Source: Termitomyces sp. T153
Lineage: Eukaryota; Basidiomycota; Agaricomycetes; Agaricales; Lyophyllaceae
Reading direction: 5' to 3'
Length of the DNA: 64,000 bases
Assembly: GCA_018296165.2 (NCBI GenBank)
Contig: JACKQL020000036.1
Coordinates: forward strand, 124,001-188,000
Part shown: piece after piece, positions 26,216-36,687 of the stretch
How positions within the stretch are numbered: the first letter of the stretch is position 1
How the letters are laid out: the number at the start of each line of letters is the position of its first letter
Notes under the pieces: model-generated
The model's input: only the letters and a program-made list of their open reading frames with translations
Told to the model about the DNA's origin: nothing
Database searches by the model: none
Made by a program: the position numbers and the translations under genes

Positions 26216-27222
26216 TCATGATGGACCGCGTTCGAGTACTGCGATCAAGTTGTTAAGATAAGCTAATGAAGCGGAGCGGATAACTCCAAGCCCAGGAATC
26301 CATTCTTTGCGTTCCACAAAAGCCCATTTCCACCTCTTGAGTAATTAGTATCCAAATACGGAAGCTTTTCCTACAAGCCTCACCAGGTACCGGATCAGTT
26401 CTTTGTCTGATGGCATTACTACTTTCCACTCGTCTGATGTTGAAGGGTGATGGACTGTACAGAAGATACGATATGAATCGAGTGCGTACTGTCCAGCGCC
26501 AGGTAAATGAGAGATGGGAGTTGGAGGATACCTTGTTCGTTTGCTCGATGAATCATGGGCTAACGTATCGGAGGACGGAAGTCTGGGAGTCGAAGGCCTA
26601 AGATCAGGAACATAAGGAGGATCCCGCAAGTAGAGTTCAGATAACTTGATGAGTCGAGAAGAGCGAATATTGTGGGTACCAAGGGGCTTTAAAATGGCTA
26701 CAAGCTCAGTCAGGTTGGCTGATGTTCGTCAATTATGACCGACACATAGTTTCGGTTATGATCTGAGCCATACCATGAGATAGCGCCCAGGGGGTGGGCC
26801 ATTTCGCGATAATGGTTTTGAATACAGGTATTGCGAGCTTCCCAGTTGTTTTGTTCAACAGTGTGACTGCGATTAATAACTTCCATGGGTCGTGTGCAAC
26901 AGACTCTGGGATCAGGATTTGTCACCTGGAACATCCACTGGCTTGAAACGATTCTACCTTGAATTAGAATAGGCTTCAAACAAGCCAGACGACGGTAAGC
27001 TAGTAGAAAATTTCGGAAATAAAAGCAGAACAAAGGATCTTGTAGCAGATCTGCATCTGACCCGGACTCGGACTCAGAATCAGGGTTGGAAAGGCACTCT
27101 TCATCGCTCGACAGGGGTAAATACTGCCGTGAATGTTTCGAAGGCGAGAAGTAAGGCGAGGACACAGGGACTCGTCTTAGTCGTCTGGGCGTTCGGAATT
27201 GAACTTTTGCATGTTGCATCAT
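26216..27222 (-). CDS. MBD4-like HhH-GPD DNA glycosylase
   Basis: This resembles the C-terminal glycosylase domain of MBD4, which removes thymine or uracil paired with G, the product of methyl-CpG deamination. After splicing, the domain includes VTLLNKTTGKLAIPVF, then KPLGTHNIRSSRLI, then the helix-hairpin-helix LPGAGQYALDSYRIFC. The catalytic Asp is likely the D of MPSDKEL, in the place of human MBD4 Asp560. The end reads LRWKWAFVERKEWIP and stops at 26216. Supported introns lie near 26834-26940, 26713-26765 and 26345-26395, and a short one may exist near 26440. The start is set at the tandem ATGs at 27222 (MMQHAKVQF), although an earlier exon cannot be excluded. No methyl-binding domain is visible. 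The N-terminal ~80 residues are disordered and acidic. Confidence 0.82.
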
Positions 27223-27403
27223 GCGATGATTTGGCAAGCTTGCCACGCTTGCGGAAGTTAGAAGTGGCGTCACAGTCACATGACCGTGATTTGAACATTC
27301 ATTTCTGGAATCTGTTGGCAGGTTTGCTCAGTTCATTGCTCTCCAGTATTCCACTGTCGCCTTGCTGTGCTTGTCGTCGGTTTGCCAGCTTGATCACTGT
27401 CAA
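27223..27403. promoter_or_regulatory. Divergent promoter region
   Basis: This 181-bp gap separates the glycosylase (-) and the LIM protein (+). If the two ATG choices are right, both promoters sit here. I see no clear TATA box. Confidence 0.35.
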
Positions 27404-30310
27404 ATGGGTTTTTGTCGAAGATGCGGTGATATCGTCTCAGGCGCCCGATGTAAATGTGGTGGGACAGCCGTTGGTTTGTTTTCAAGTCAGTTATATCAAT
27501 TCTGCATTCCTCACATCCGCCAATTCTAGCCCCTGTTGTTCCGTGGAACCAGGAAATTCACACCAATAGCGCGCATGACAGATGGTCCAAAACCTATGTC
27601 GAGAGAGCTAGATCTATTTCCCCTACACGGTCCCCTACCGCCCAATCAACTGACTCCCCAGTTGCACCCCCGCAGGCCTCTCCTACAAAACGCTTCCCTC
27701 GGCCAGTTTCTCACACTGGTTCTCCCATCACACTCGACAATCGCGTATCTGCTCATATCGCGTCCTCGACCTCCCATACCAGTCAGCGTTCCCCATCACC
27801 TTTGAAAAACGTAACTCATGTTCCCGCCCTCGAGGCGGATATACTTCCATCATTGAGCGACGCCACTTTATCCAAGGTCTATGGCTCGGTCCTTCAACGA
27901 AAAGAATCACTCACTACTCATTCATGTAGTGTGTGCTTGATACCATTTCCTCCAGATGCCACCATTTACCCCGATCCGGCTTCCATCAGCTCCTCTCGTT
28001 TTCTTTGTCGGCCTTGTTACGAGACTAACGGAGGCACGAAAGGAAAGTGTCCCACGTGTTCTCGGCCAGTGCTGACCCTCAAATCTGAAGGGGAATACAT
28101 ACATGCTGGGAATCAATTCTGGCACAAGAGGTGCTTCAACTGCTCCAGGTGTTTCAAGTACATCGGAGAGACTCCGATGGTTGATTTACTTGGACGACCT
28201 TCTTGTCCCGATTGTTTCGAAAGTTGTCTAAAACGCGACCCTTCTACCCCCCAAAAGTGTACCTCAGTCAGTGCCAACAATAGCCCACCGCTCAAAAACT
28301 CTAGTAATATCGGCGGTATGGGTTCTGCCTCAAAGGCAGGTGATCGAGGAACTAGGGAAGGCAGCCCAGCAATGGAAGAGCTCCAACAACGACTCGGAAT
28401 CTCTGGAAGGCGGGCGGGAAGTCCCGCAGTCGAAGACCTCAGTCGAAGGCTTGCCATGCTAGCAAGGTCTAATCCAACCTCTGTTAATTACAGCGCCGTA
28501 GGAGGAAAAGCTGTAAGCACATTTGAAGATAGCCGTCTCAGTCGATCAATGGGGAACCTTGGCTCATACACTAAAAACATTGCAAGCCCAACTTCAAGTC
28601 TATGCATGGGGGGCACACAGCCTGACCTTGATACCTCCCCAACCCCTGCAATGTTATCCCAAACGAAGTCGACAGAGAGCCCTACGTGCACTGTGGAGGC
28701 TATAGAGGAAATGAAGCAGAAATTCATCGAACCCTCTTCGTCTGGCCCCAGGGGGACACCGACTTCTGCTGTACAGAGTACACCACCTTTCCGACTATCA
28801 CATCTCTCCAATCCCAAACAACTTCGTGATAGTGACACTAAGTTTGATCCCCAAGTGAATATTCCCACTCCCGTGCCTTCCCAGATGCCAGATCTAATGT
28901 CTGAATTTTCTGACACCACGACTCAATCCTCTTTAAATCCAGAGTCTCCGCCAAAAGTACATGATGATGTCTTCGGCACTCAGGAGATGTATATAGCTGA
29001 GCATGGCTCGAGTTTTGCACGAAGGGACTTTTCCGATACACCCGAAGACGTCTTTATTGACGTGACTTCCAGTCGAAAGACAACCTCAGCACGCACTCCC
29101 CATCCAATACATAGTCGAGCGACTCCGTCGAAACACTCTGGGCCGGCGCTGCCCCTTGTATCGTCCCTGACATCCAAACCAGAAAAAACCCCTCCTCAAG
29201 ACGTTCGGCATCAATCACCTTTCGACCTATCAACGAATAGCTGTGCTGGATGTGGAGGCGCCTTATTCACCATTCGGAGTGAGGGAAAGTTTGTTACTGT
29301 ACCTGGAGACGGAGAGCTGTCGATAACTTATCATGTCGAATGCTTCAAATGTGCAATTTGCAATGGAATCTTTAACGAAGTATGTGGCGGTCAGGCCATT
29401 TTTGTTAAAGCAAATGGCGGTGCTTGCCACGTAGAGGTAAAGTCTCTATGGTAAAACCCTTGTGCTCTGCCCTGACCACATCCTAGTGTGCACCACCTGC
29501 AAAAATGACGATACATAAGATGCCATCTGCGGTGCGTCCAGATTTGACGTTGACTTCAAATCTGTCTTCATCACCTCCAGCGAAGCCTACGATCAGGGCG
29601 AAGACATATTCAACACAGCTGACTTCGAGTCGTCTGGAACGGCCCCCTTTTACGGCGCCACTTGTACCGGGCCCAATACCGCTCCCTCGCTTCGGTAGCA
29701 GTACTATTTGTCCAGGTTGTAGTAAACCAGTCTTTCCCATGGAACATGGTGTGGTTCCTGGACCTCAGAACACACGATGGCATGCTTCTTGTCTTGTATG
29801 TGGAGGGAAGAAGGAGATGCCGAAATGCATGATAATTAGAAGGGGCATGGAGGAAAAGAAGACGGATCCTGGATGTGGGAAGAGATTGGATAGTGCTGCC
29901 AAAACCGGTGCTGACGGTGGCGTTTGGTGCCGAGAGTGTCTAGTGAGAATCTCTAATTTCTGAGCAATCACTTGGCCAATTACGTAACCCTACAGTTGCT
30001 TCTTGGCATGGGTGGGTCTCCTCAGGCTTCACCTACACGCTCGCCTTTTCCCCAAACATCGAAGCTTATCCCTCAGGTCACAGGTACTACCATCGCTCGC
30101 CAATTTACAGGTCTTGGAGGCGGAAGTGATCCTGGTTTGTTGAGACAACTGACTGGTGGTGGTTTGAGCCCAACCAGAAGCATTAGTCCGACGAAACAAC
30201 TCAACATTGGAAGGTCGAGGCCAAAAAGTGTGATCGGGATGCGTAGTTCAAAGAGTATCGATGAAGGACGAGGCATGTTCCTTGTCAGACAATTGACGGG
30301 TACAGACTAA
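27404..30310 (+). CDS. Three-LIM-domain adaptor protein (paxillin-like)
   Basis: Four exons (27404-27473, 27530-29436, 29487-29942, 29996-30310) give 915 residues. The N-terminus is a Cys-rich knot, MGFCRRCGDIVSGARCKCGG. A Ser/Pro-rich stretch follows, then LIM1 at about 27925-28215 (CSVCLIPFPPDA to CPDCF, with a widened first finger), LIM2 at about 29240-29500 (CAGCGGALF to CHVECA) and a longer LIM3 at about 29705-29940 (CPGCSKPVF to CRECL). The C-terminal tail has repeats of the type RQLTG / RQFTG. LIM domains bind proteins. Fungal relatives such as Pxl1 act in Rho GTPase and actin signalling at growth sites. No RhoGAP domain is present, which argues against Rga1. The role is inferred from domain content only. 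The start is supported because the first exon joins in frame to APVVPWNQE. Confidence 0.85.
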
Positions 30311-30617
30311 GTTTGTGCTTCATACTTTTATCGTGAACTTCTGGTTTGGTTCATAATTAAGCGGTACTCTTCTATCGAGGGACGAATGAACCATATGCAT
30401 TGTTTAGTGTTGTGAATCACCAATTAACTAAGTACAATGAAATGTATAAGTAATAATACATCTGTAGCTGATTGTGTCTGTCCGAGGGTGTCTTTGTCGC
30501 CCGGATGCCTTATCTCGAAACTACATTAGATCAAGCTGTTGGGTTTTCTTGATCAGGCATGATTATATAGGACAAGTCAGATCAGAGCCATCCATTCAGA
30601 GTGTTCAAATCACAGGA
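30311..30617. other. Intergenic spacer at edge of gene island
   Basis: This is the 3' flank of the LIM gene, AT-rich with a small block near 30540-30600 containing GATCAGGCATG-type sequence like that at 18900-19020. No gene is visible. The retroelement sequence starts at about 30618. Confidence 0.5.
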
Positions 30618-31010
30618 AAAAGCTTGACAGTGTTGAAGGCTGGGTGCAGCTGACACAGGCCTGCAGGGAGCTTGAGTCAGTATGCTAAAGGCCCTACCTT
30701 CCTCTCTACTGTGAAGGGCCCAAGGTGACAATGTGACAGCTTCTGTGATGGCCTGGTTGTCTTTATGTCAGAGCTGTCCAAGTACACACAGTCACCTGGC
30801 TTGTATACAGGGGCTGGTGTCTGCCAGTGGTTGTAGTACCATGCCATGTCATCCTTTGCCTTCACCAATGCTGCCTTTGCCTCCTCTTGTGCCTTCTTCA
30901 TCCTGTCCACAAATTCATTCCCCAAGTCATTCTCTGAGGGATTTGCCTATAGTTCAAATCCCATGTGGGGGTGTCTGCCTCGAAGAATGGAGTCATCTGA
31001 GTGGAAGAAT
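30618..31010 (-). pseudogene. Chromovirus integrase C-terminus fused to a different pol
   Basis: Read on the minus strand this gives RGRHPHMGFE, FVDRMKKAQEEAKAAL, YKPGDCVYLDSSDIK and the LGPFTVERKVGPLAY block, the C-terminal integrase region of the chromoviruses at 2557-16010. It follows directly on the reverse transcriptase start of an unrelated Gypsy family. The junction is near 31006-31020. The chromodomain and LTR are missing, and the fragment stops at about 30618. Confidence 0.75.
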
Positions 31011-32640
31011 TCCTCAGTTGCTGGTGGCAAACCTGAGTGGGCAATTGTCATCTTGTTTAAAGGTTCTAGACTGTGTACTATGCAAAGACTCTCCCCATCT
31101 TTCTTTAGCACAGTGAACCATTGGGAACAATATGAAGAATTTGATGGCTCATAGACTCCTGCTTCAATTTTCTGCTTTATCATTTTACAGATTTTATCCT
31201 GGAGCCCTGGAGCAATTGGAATATTCTTCAATACCCATGGTGTGTGTGGAATCACAGGCATGACCACTGGTGAAAAATACTTTTCTTTGAGTCTTCCCCT
31301 TTGTAAATCATCCCATGCAAAAGCCTCATTCTGCAACATCATCAAATGATGCACTAACTTCTTCTCTTCTGGCCATAGAAAATCATCATCATGAGCTTGA
31401 TCAATGATTTCCTTACACTCTGCAGTGTACCTACCAGTTGGTGTAAACTCTGGTGGGTTGGTACTCAACTGTGGCATATCTGCTAGAGGATCCCCAATGA
31501 TATGTCTCTCTATCCTAAACTCCTCAGGAGAGGTTCCCAAGACTGGCTTCACCTTTCTGGCTACTGGTTTGTATTTACCAAATACTTGGGCCGTCTCCCC
31601 CACACCTGCTTTGGACCTCAAGTTCTCCTGCTGCTGCAGGAAACCTTTCAACTCCCTAGGAATCTCTGATAACTGTCCATTTATATAAGCAGACAGTGTT
31701 TTCTCATCCTTCCCTTCACATCCTTTGCTAGTAGCAAAGGCCTGCAAATATGTATCCCTTAACCCATCCTTACTAAATCCACTGATTTGGACAGTATAAC
31801 TAGTAAGCACTACTTCCCCATTCTCTGTCTCTCCAAAACTCACTGCTATCTCTTCCTGATCATTGACCAGATCCTTGAGATTTAAGATTTTGTCTCCTCT
31901 TCTCTACTAGGCTCTGTTTTTGACACTTTCCCCCTCTTTATAGTGGGCAAAGCTGTCTTTCTGTCAGTATTTGGATCCCTGATGGTAATGATAGCACTAC
32001 CATCCTGCAGATTCTGGATATTGCTTTCTGTCAAGGTATCAAATGGTCTGCCCAGCAATACAGTGTAAGCAGGCTTCTCAAAGATATGGACTTGCAGATA
32101 CATAGTAAATCCTTCTGCAAAGGTGAATGGCACATTGTGAGCCAAACCCACTGACTCATTTTTCTGTTTATTTGCACTCTCCATGTGCAACTTTATATCA
32201 GGATCCCAAGTCAACCCTACTCTCAAAGCTTCAGCCAAAGCCATGCAGACTATTTGAGATCCACTATCCTCTTCCTTTGCAGTTAACCACAGGATTCAAG
32301 GATCCCTCCCATAATTCTCCAGCTGTTAGTGGAACAGCTGTCCCCCATATTTTATCTATTGCCTTTTCTATCTCTTTTCTATTCCCAAGGGGGGAGGGTC
32401 TTTTCCTGTGGCCTGCACTGGATTTCTCCTGTCCCCATTGAGGGCTGGTACCTTTTCAAAAGGTAAGTTAAATTTTGGTTCAACATTATTCTGCACTGGC
32501 AGAATTGATTTTGTTCTCCAAGAGTTTTCAGCTGGTCTCTCAGGTGCCTTAGGCACCCTTGGTAAAGCGGTCTCTCTTCCTGGCACCTTCCTTGAGCCCT
32601 CAAAATCCTTAGAGCTGGGCTGCTGCCCTTTCATTGGGGT
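31011..32640 (-). pseudogene. Protease and reverse transcriptase start of second Gypsy family
   Basis: The protease active site reads EDSGSQIVCMALAEALRVG near 32210-32265, followed by a conserved FTFAEGFTMYLQVHIFEKPA-type core at 32050-32140. A long frame (31011-31843) then leads into the reverse transcriptase: VIPHTPWVLKNIPIAPGLQ and YEPSNSSYCSQWFTVLKKDG. The polymerase is cut after the first motif by fusion with a chromovirus integrase end, so the YxDD block, RNase H and most of integrase are absent. Between gag and protease the frame has several stops (32245-32370). Confidence 0.75.
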
Positions 32641-34066
32641 TTGCTGTGTTCCTAGTGTTTATCAACACTGACATCAGCTCTCCCATTTTTGCTAGGCTCC
32701 TCTCTACCTCAGCCAGCCTGTCTGACTCATTTTGACTGATCTTTTCCAACAAGTCATCCCTGGTATCATGAGCTGCATTCACATAGGTGAAAAAGACTTG
32801 ATTGTCTGCAGGCTCTTCCTTTGTCCAACCAAAAAGCAAGTTTATGGCTTGGTTATTGAGAGCATTGATTCCATCACAGGGAGACTTGTTTGAAGGGTTT
32901 CTGGGCACAGGCATCCTGTTAGGCAGACAAGGCCTCCCTTCTATTACTATGACCCATCCCTTTAAGATATGTGACTTCAAGTGTTCACACTCAGCAATTC
33001 TATGTCCTGGTTTCCAACAGTAAAAGCAGTTTGCTCCTGCAGTGGATGTAGCCAGAGTGGAATGGAGAGCAGGAGCTGCTCCATCTACTCTAACATTATT
33101 CCTTGCAGTCAGAAAGGCTGTTTTCAATTCTGCCTGCCCCAATTGTACTGCCTGGACTTGTTTGCCAATTGCCAAGATAGAATCTTGAAGGTGGGCCAAT
33201 TTATCCTCTGATTCCTCTTCTTTAATCCTCTCTTTTGTACCAACAGTCTCTGTGTCCCCACTGTCTATTCTGTCTGAATATAAAGACTTCCTGCCCACCA
33301 AGGCTGTCACTACTGCTATTACTTCAGAGAGATCATATTGGTCATCCTCATGTCTGTTCCTAGCAGCATCTTTGAAATTGCCACACTTGCTTAGAAGTCT
33401 GTCCTCAATGACATCTGCAAAAGTAGGGACAAAGCACTGCATGAATTTGTTTACTAAGGTACTATTATGTAGCACTTTAGACAGCAGTTTTACCTCTCCT
33501 TTGAACTTTCTGATGAAGGAGTGAATTTCAGCCACATTGCTTCGACTTAATCGTGCATGTTCCCTGCAAATTCTATCAAGATAGGAAACCTGCCCAACAT
33601 TGTCTACAGCTTCAGGGTATAGATCCTTGAGTTCTTTGACAAAGTCATCCCAAGACTTGCCATCTTCAAAGGAATCAAAATCCCTCCACTCTTTTTCTGT
33701 GACTGCATCCACATACTCCACAATCCTCTTTTTCTTCTCTTTAGCAGAGGTGATCCCAGCATGTTCAAACAGAGTCTCCATTTTCTGCAGAAAGTGCAAG
33801 ACTTCACTTGGCTGTGTATGCACAAATTTTGGAGCATGACTGCCTGTAGACAGGGGCATCTTTTGCTTCACAGTTTCACTCATTTTGGCAAAAACAGGTA
33901 AAGTAGGTGATGATATAGGGTTTTGGTTTGAAGGTTGTGAACATTGTTCTACCTTCTGAAGATGAAACTTTTGTTTTTGTAGTAAAGCTTCTGGGTCAGG
34001 CAAATGAGACTCTGCACCCTTGCTATTAGCACAAGTGTTTTGTTTCCTTGCTGGAGAAGCTCTCAA
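32609..34066 (-). CDS. Intact Gag of a minus-strand Gypsy element
   Basis: A 485-codon open frame gives a capsid-like protein with the retrotransposon gag helical region (SWDDFVKELKDLYPEA, about residues 125-145) and one zinc knuckle, CFYCWKPGHRIAECEHL (about residue 355). A coiled, charged C-terminus follows. The upstream start codon choice is not sure: the frame begins near 34066, and an internal ATG before SETVKQKMPL (near 33883) is an alternative. Unlike every other retroelement frame in the window it has no stop, so the insertion is young or the frame is selected. It overlaps the start of the next frame by 26 bp. A domesticated role would be speculation. Confidence 0.75.
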   Translation of the reverse strand: MRASPARKQNTCANSKGAESHLPDPEALLQKQKFHLQKVEQCSQPSNQNPISSPTLPVFAKMSETVKQKMPLSTGSHAPKFVHTQPSEVLHFLQKMETLFEHAGITSAKEKKKRIVEYVDAVTEKEWRDFDSFEDGKSWDDFVKELKDLYPEAVDNVGQVSYLDRICREHARLSRSNVAEIHSFIRKFKGEVKLLSKVLHNSTLVNKFMQCFVPTFADVIEDRLLSKCGNFKDAARNRHEDDQYDLSEVIAVVTALVGRKSLYSDRIDSGDTETVGTKERIKEEESEDKLAHLQDSILAIGKQVQAVQLGQAELKTAFLTARNNVRVDGAAPALHSTLATSTAGANCFYCWKPGHRIAECEHLKSHILKGWVIVIEGRPCLPNRMPVPRNPSNKSPCDGINALNNQAINLLFGWTKEEPADNQVFFTYVNAAHDTRDDLLEKISQNESDRLAEVERSLAKMGELMSVLINTRNTANPNERAAAQL

Positions 34067-34318
34067 ATTTTTAACCTTTGGTGTAATAACCTTGGGTGAC
34101 CCTGGCTAAGAGCCTGGTGGAGCAAAACTAATGATATGGTCTCTGAAATGAACTCCAAGAAAGGAGACCCAAAAGTGTGTATTAAAAGTGTAATTGAACT
34201 CCTTGCAGTGGGCTCCAGATGATGCAAAATAGCACTGCTTGGTTTTGTTTGCCTTAGTGACTTAACCAAATGGCATCAACTCAGCAAGTTTGGAGGTTCG
34301 ACACACTTAGAATCACAC
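34067..34318 (-). other. Leader between LTR and gag
   Basis: About 250 bp separates the end of the proposed 5' LTR from the gag frame, a normal leader length. A tRNA-like stretch GGTTCGACACACTTAG lies at about 34294-34309 next to the LTR, where a primer-binding site is expected. Confidence 0.5.
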
Positions 34319-35086
34319 TGTTATAATGCAGTAGTAGATTGATTTTAAAATTGATTTAAATATAAGTTTAAAGCAAAGGTTCAAACAAATAGTTAGGTTC
34401 AGTTAAAAAAGTTAAAATAAAGCTTTATTCATGTTATAGGCCTAAGTGATCTGCTCCCTAGTGATTCTGAGCTGCATGCTGAACATTGCTTGACAGTCTT
34501 GAAATCCCCCCTCCCTTTTATACTGCCTTACTTGCACATGGACCACAGTGCTCTGTGTGTGTTTCTGTTGTCATTCTGGCCACTTGTTTGACTGATGCCA
34601 ATGATTTTTGAGGCTTTACATGCTTGGCACAGATGCAGCCATTGTTTCCTCACCCATTTTCTTCTCCCTTTTCTCTCCATTTCCCTTGCTAATCTCCCTC
34701 TCTTCTAGATCCAGTCAATGGTCATTTGTTTGTCAATTTGAGGGAGGTAGGGAGGTTATCAAGCTGGAAAGGGTGGGGAGCAACCAGCTTGGCATTGGTT
34801 AAGAAGTAACCAACCCAAGCTAGCACTGCCACCTAGTAAGCAAATCTCAGCTGTCAGTTTTGATCAATTTCAATCATTAATGTGTCAAGATCTTATTGAC
34901 TTCCTTCTAGCTCTTGCTGCTGGCTTTTGTCCATGGATTCACTGGTGTGTTGATCATAGTAAGTGATTCCTCCTTTTTGCCTACAGTTTTTGGCTTTCTT
35001 TATGATTGTAATTCACAGCATGGTTTGGGTATATTGGGGAATCTTTCTTTTACTTTTGTAGTTACAGTGCAAGAACTGTCATAACA
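34319..35086 (-). repeat. 5' LTR of minus-strand Gypsy element
   Basis: Read on the minus strand the 768-bp segment starts TGTTATGACAG and ends TTATAACA, so it has TG...CA ends. It is followed by a leader and gag in the right order. The partner 3' LTR was lost with the fusion near 31010, so the assignment rests on position and ends only. Confidence 0.55.
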
Positions 35087-35097
35087 GTAGGTGGCTA

Positions 35098-36515
35098 CAT
35101 ATCAGGATATCTGAGGCCACCAGTAGTCCTGGGACACCAGCTCCAGTGTCTTCCACCTACCAGGATGTCCAGCTACATGAGAGTTATGCAGTTGCTCTAC
35201 AATGCATTGGCAGAGTTCTGGAATGTTAGGCATATAGATGTGTCCTTGGAAGGTTAGAAGCCCAATCTGAAGATCCCACTCATCTGCATGCACTGACTTA
35301 ATTCTGCTTGCTTGTTGGGCTTGTAGGCCTGAGCAGCCTGGTTGACTGCATCCCCTTGTGCACCCTCTCAATTTCCTCTTCAGATGTGCTTGAGGATGTT
35401 TGCCTCATGCTCTTGGACCACAATCTCTTTTGCATGGATAGCAAAGAGCTCAGGCTTGAAGAGGATGATGTTGTCATTATCCCCTGCCCTAGTGCCATGG
35501 TCAGCCTACCTAGACAATGTGTCTGGTTTGCTCATGGTCCATCCAGGTTTGTGATGCAGTGAGAGGTCAAAGTTGGCCAGATACAGGGATTACCAAGCTT
35601 GGAATTGATTGAGCTTCTTAGCAGTATGAACCTTAAGGAAATGCCTCCATTCCTCAAGGGACCAAATAATGGTAAGCATCTCCTTATCATGGATCTTATA
35701 GTTCCATTCTACTGCATTAAGGCTTTTGTAGTAGAAGGCCATGGGATGTCACTTGCCATCCTCCTTTGACTACTGGGATAGGACTGCTCCCATGGCACAG
35801 TCAGAGCTATCAGCTTCAACACAGAAGGGAGAGTCATCATCTGGGAACAAGAGGACAGGTTTTGAGGTAACAGCTTGCTTGAGGGCATCAAAGACAGCTT
35901 GCTGCAAGGACTCCTACTGCCATGCTGTGTCCTTGACAGTGAGGTCAAAGAGGGGACAGGAATGGTGGGAGAAATCCTGTATGAACCTCTGGTAAAAGTT
36001 GACAAACCTCTAGAAAGGCCTGTACTTCCTTCTTGTTCCTTGGCTCAGGCAACTCTATTACACCTGCCACTTTAACAGGGTCTATCTCAGCCATTCCATG
36101 CAAGATAATCAAACCTAGGTACTCAACCTTAGTCTGCTCAAACTCACACTTCTCAGGTTTCAGGTAGAGCTGGTGTTGGCAGAGGTGTTTCAAGACAATG
36201 TGTGTGACCTGACAATGCTCCTCCCAAGGTCTTGGTGTAGATGAGGATATCATCAAAATACATGCAAACAACACTTTCCACAATCAGATCACAAAAGATG
36301 TCATTCATCATAGTCTAGAAGGTGGCTGGGCTGTTGGTGAGACCAAAGAACATCACCAGAGGTTCAAAGAGTCCATGATTGGTTTGGGAAGCTGCCTTCC
36401 ACTCATCTCCTTCTTTAATGCATACATTGTTGTAGCCCCAATAGATGTTCAACTTGGTGAGGTAGCATGCACTTTAAAAGTTGTTGACAAGTTCAGAGAT
36501 GAGTGGTGATGACAT
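35098..36515 (-). pseudogene. Chromovirus RT-RNase H-integrase fragment
   Basis: The minus strand gives, from right to left, reverse transcriptase (36515 to about 35950), RNase H (about 35990-35640) and the integrase zinc region with HNSHVAGHPGRWKTLELV (35102-35371). The active site reads YFDDILIY at about 36241-36262, so this copy kept both Asp residues that the plus-strand copies lost. It has several stops and no LTR on either side. Confidence 0.78.
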
Positions 36516-36687
36516 CTGTTGCTGCTTAGCTGCCATGCAGAGAACATAACAACTAGTGGTTTCACAAGTAGAGTATGAATGGGTTAAGTAAGTGAGGGTT
36601 GCAAGTTGAGCTAGGTCCCAGAAAGTCTGTTAGACACAGAAGTGGTGTTAGGTTGCTGGTAATAGCAAATAGGAAGGGGAGACTCTG
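36516..36687. other. Spacer left of solo LTR
   Basis: This short stretch continues past the solo LTR at 37815, since the two share the CTCTG target site. I do not recognise it. Confidence 0.4.
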
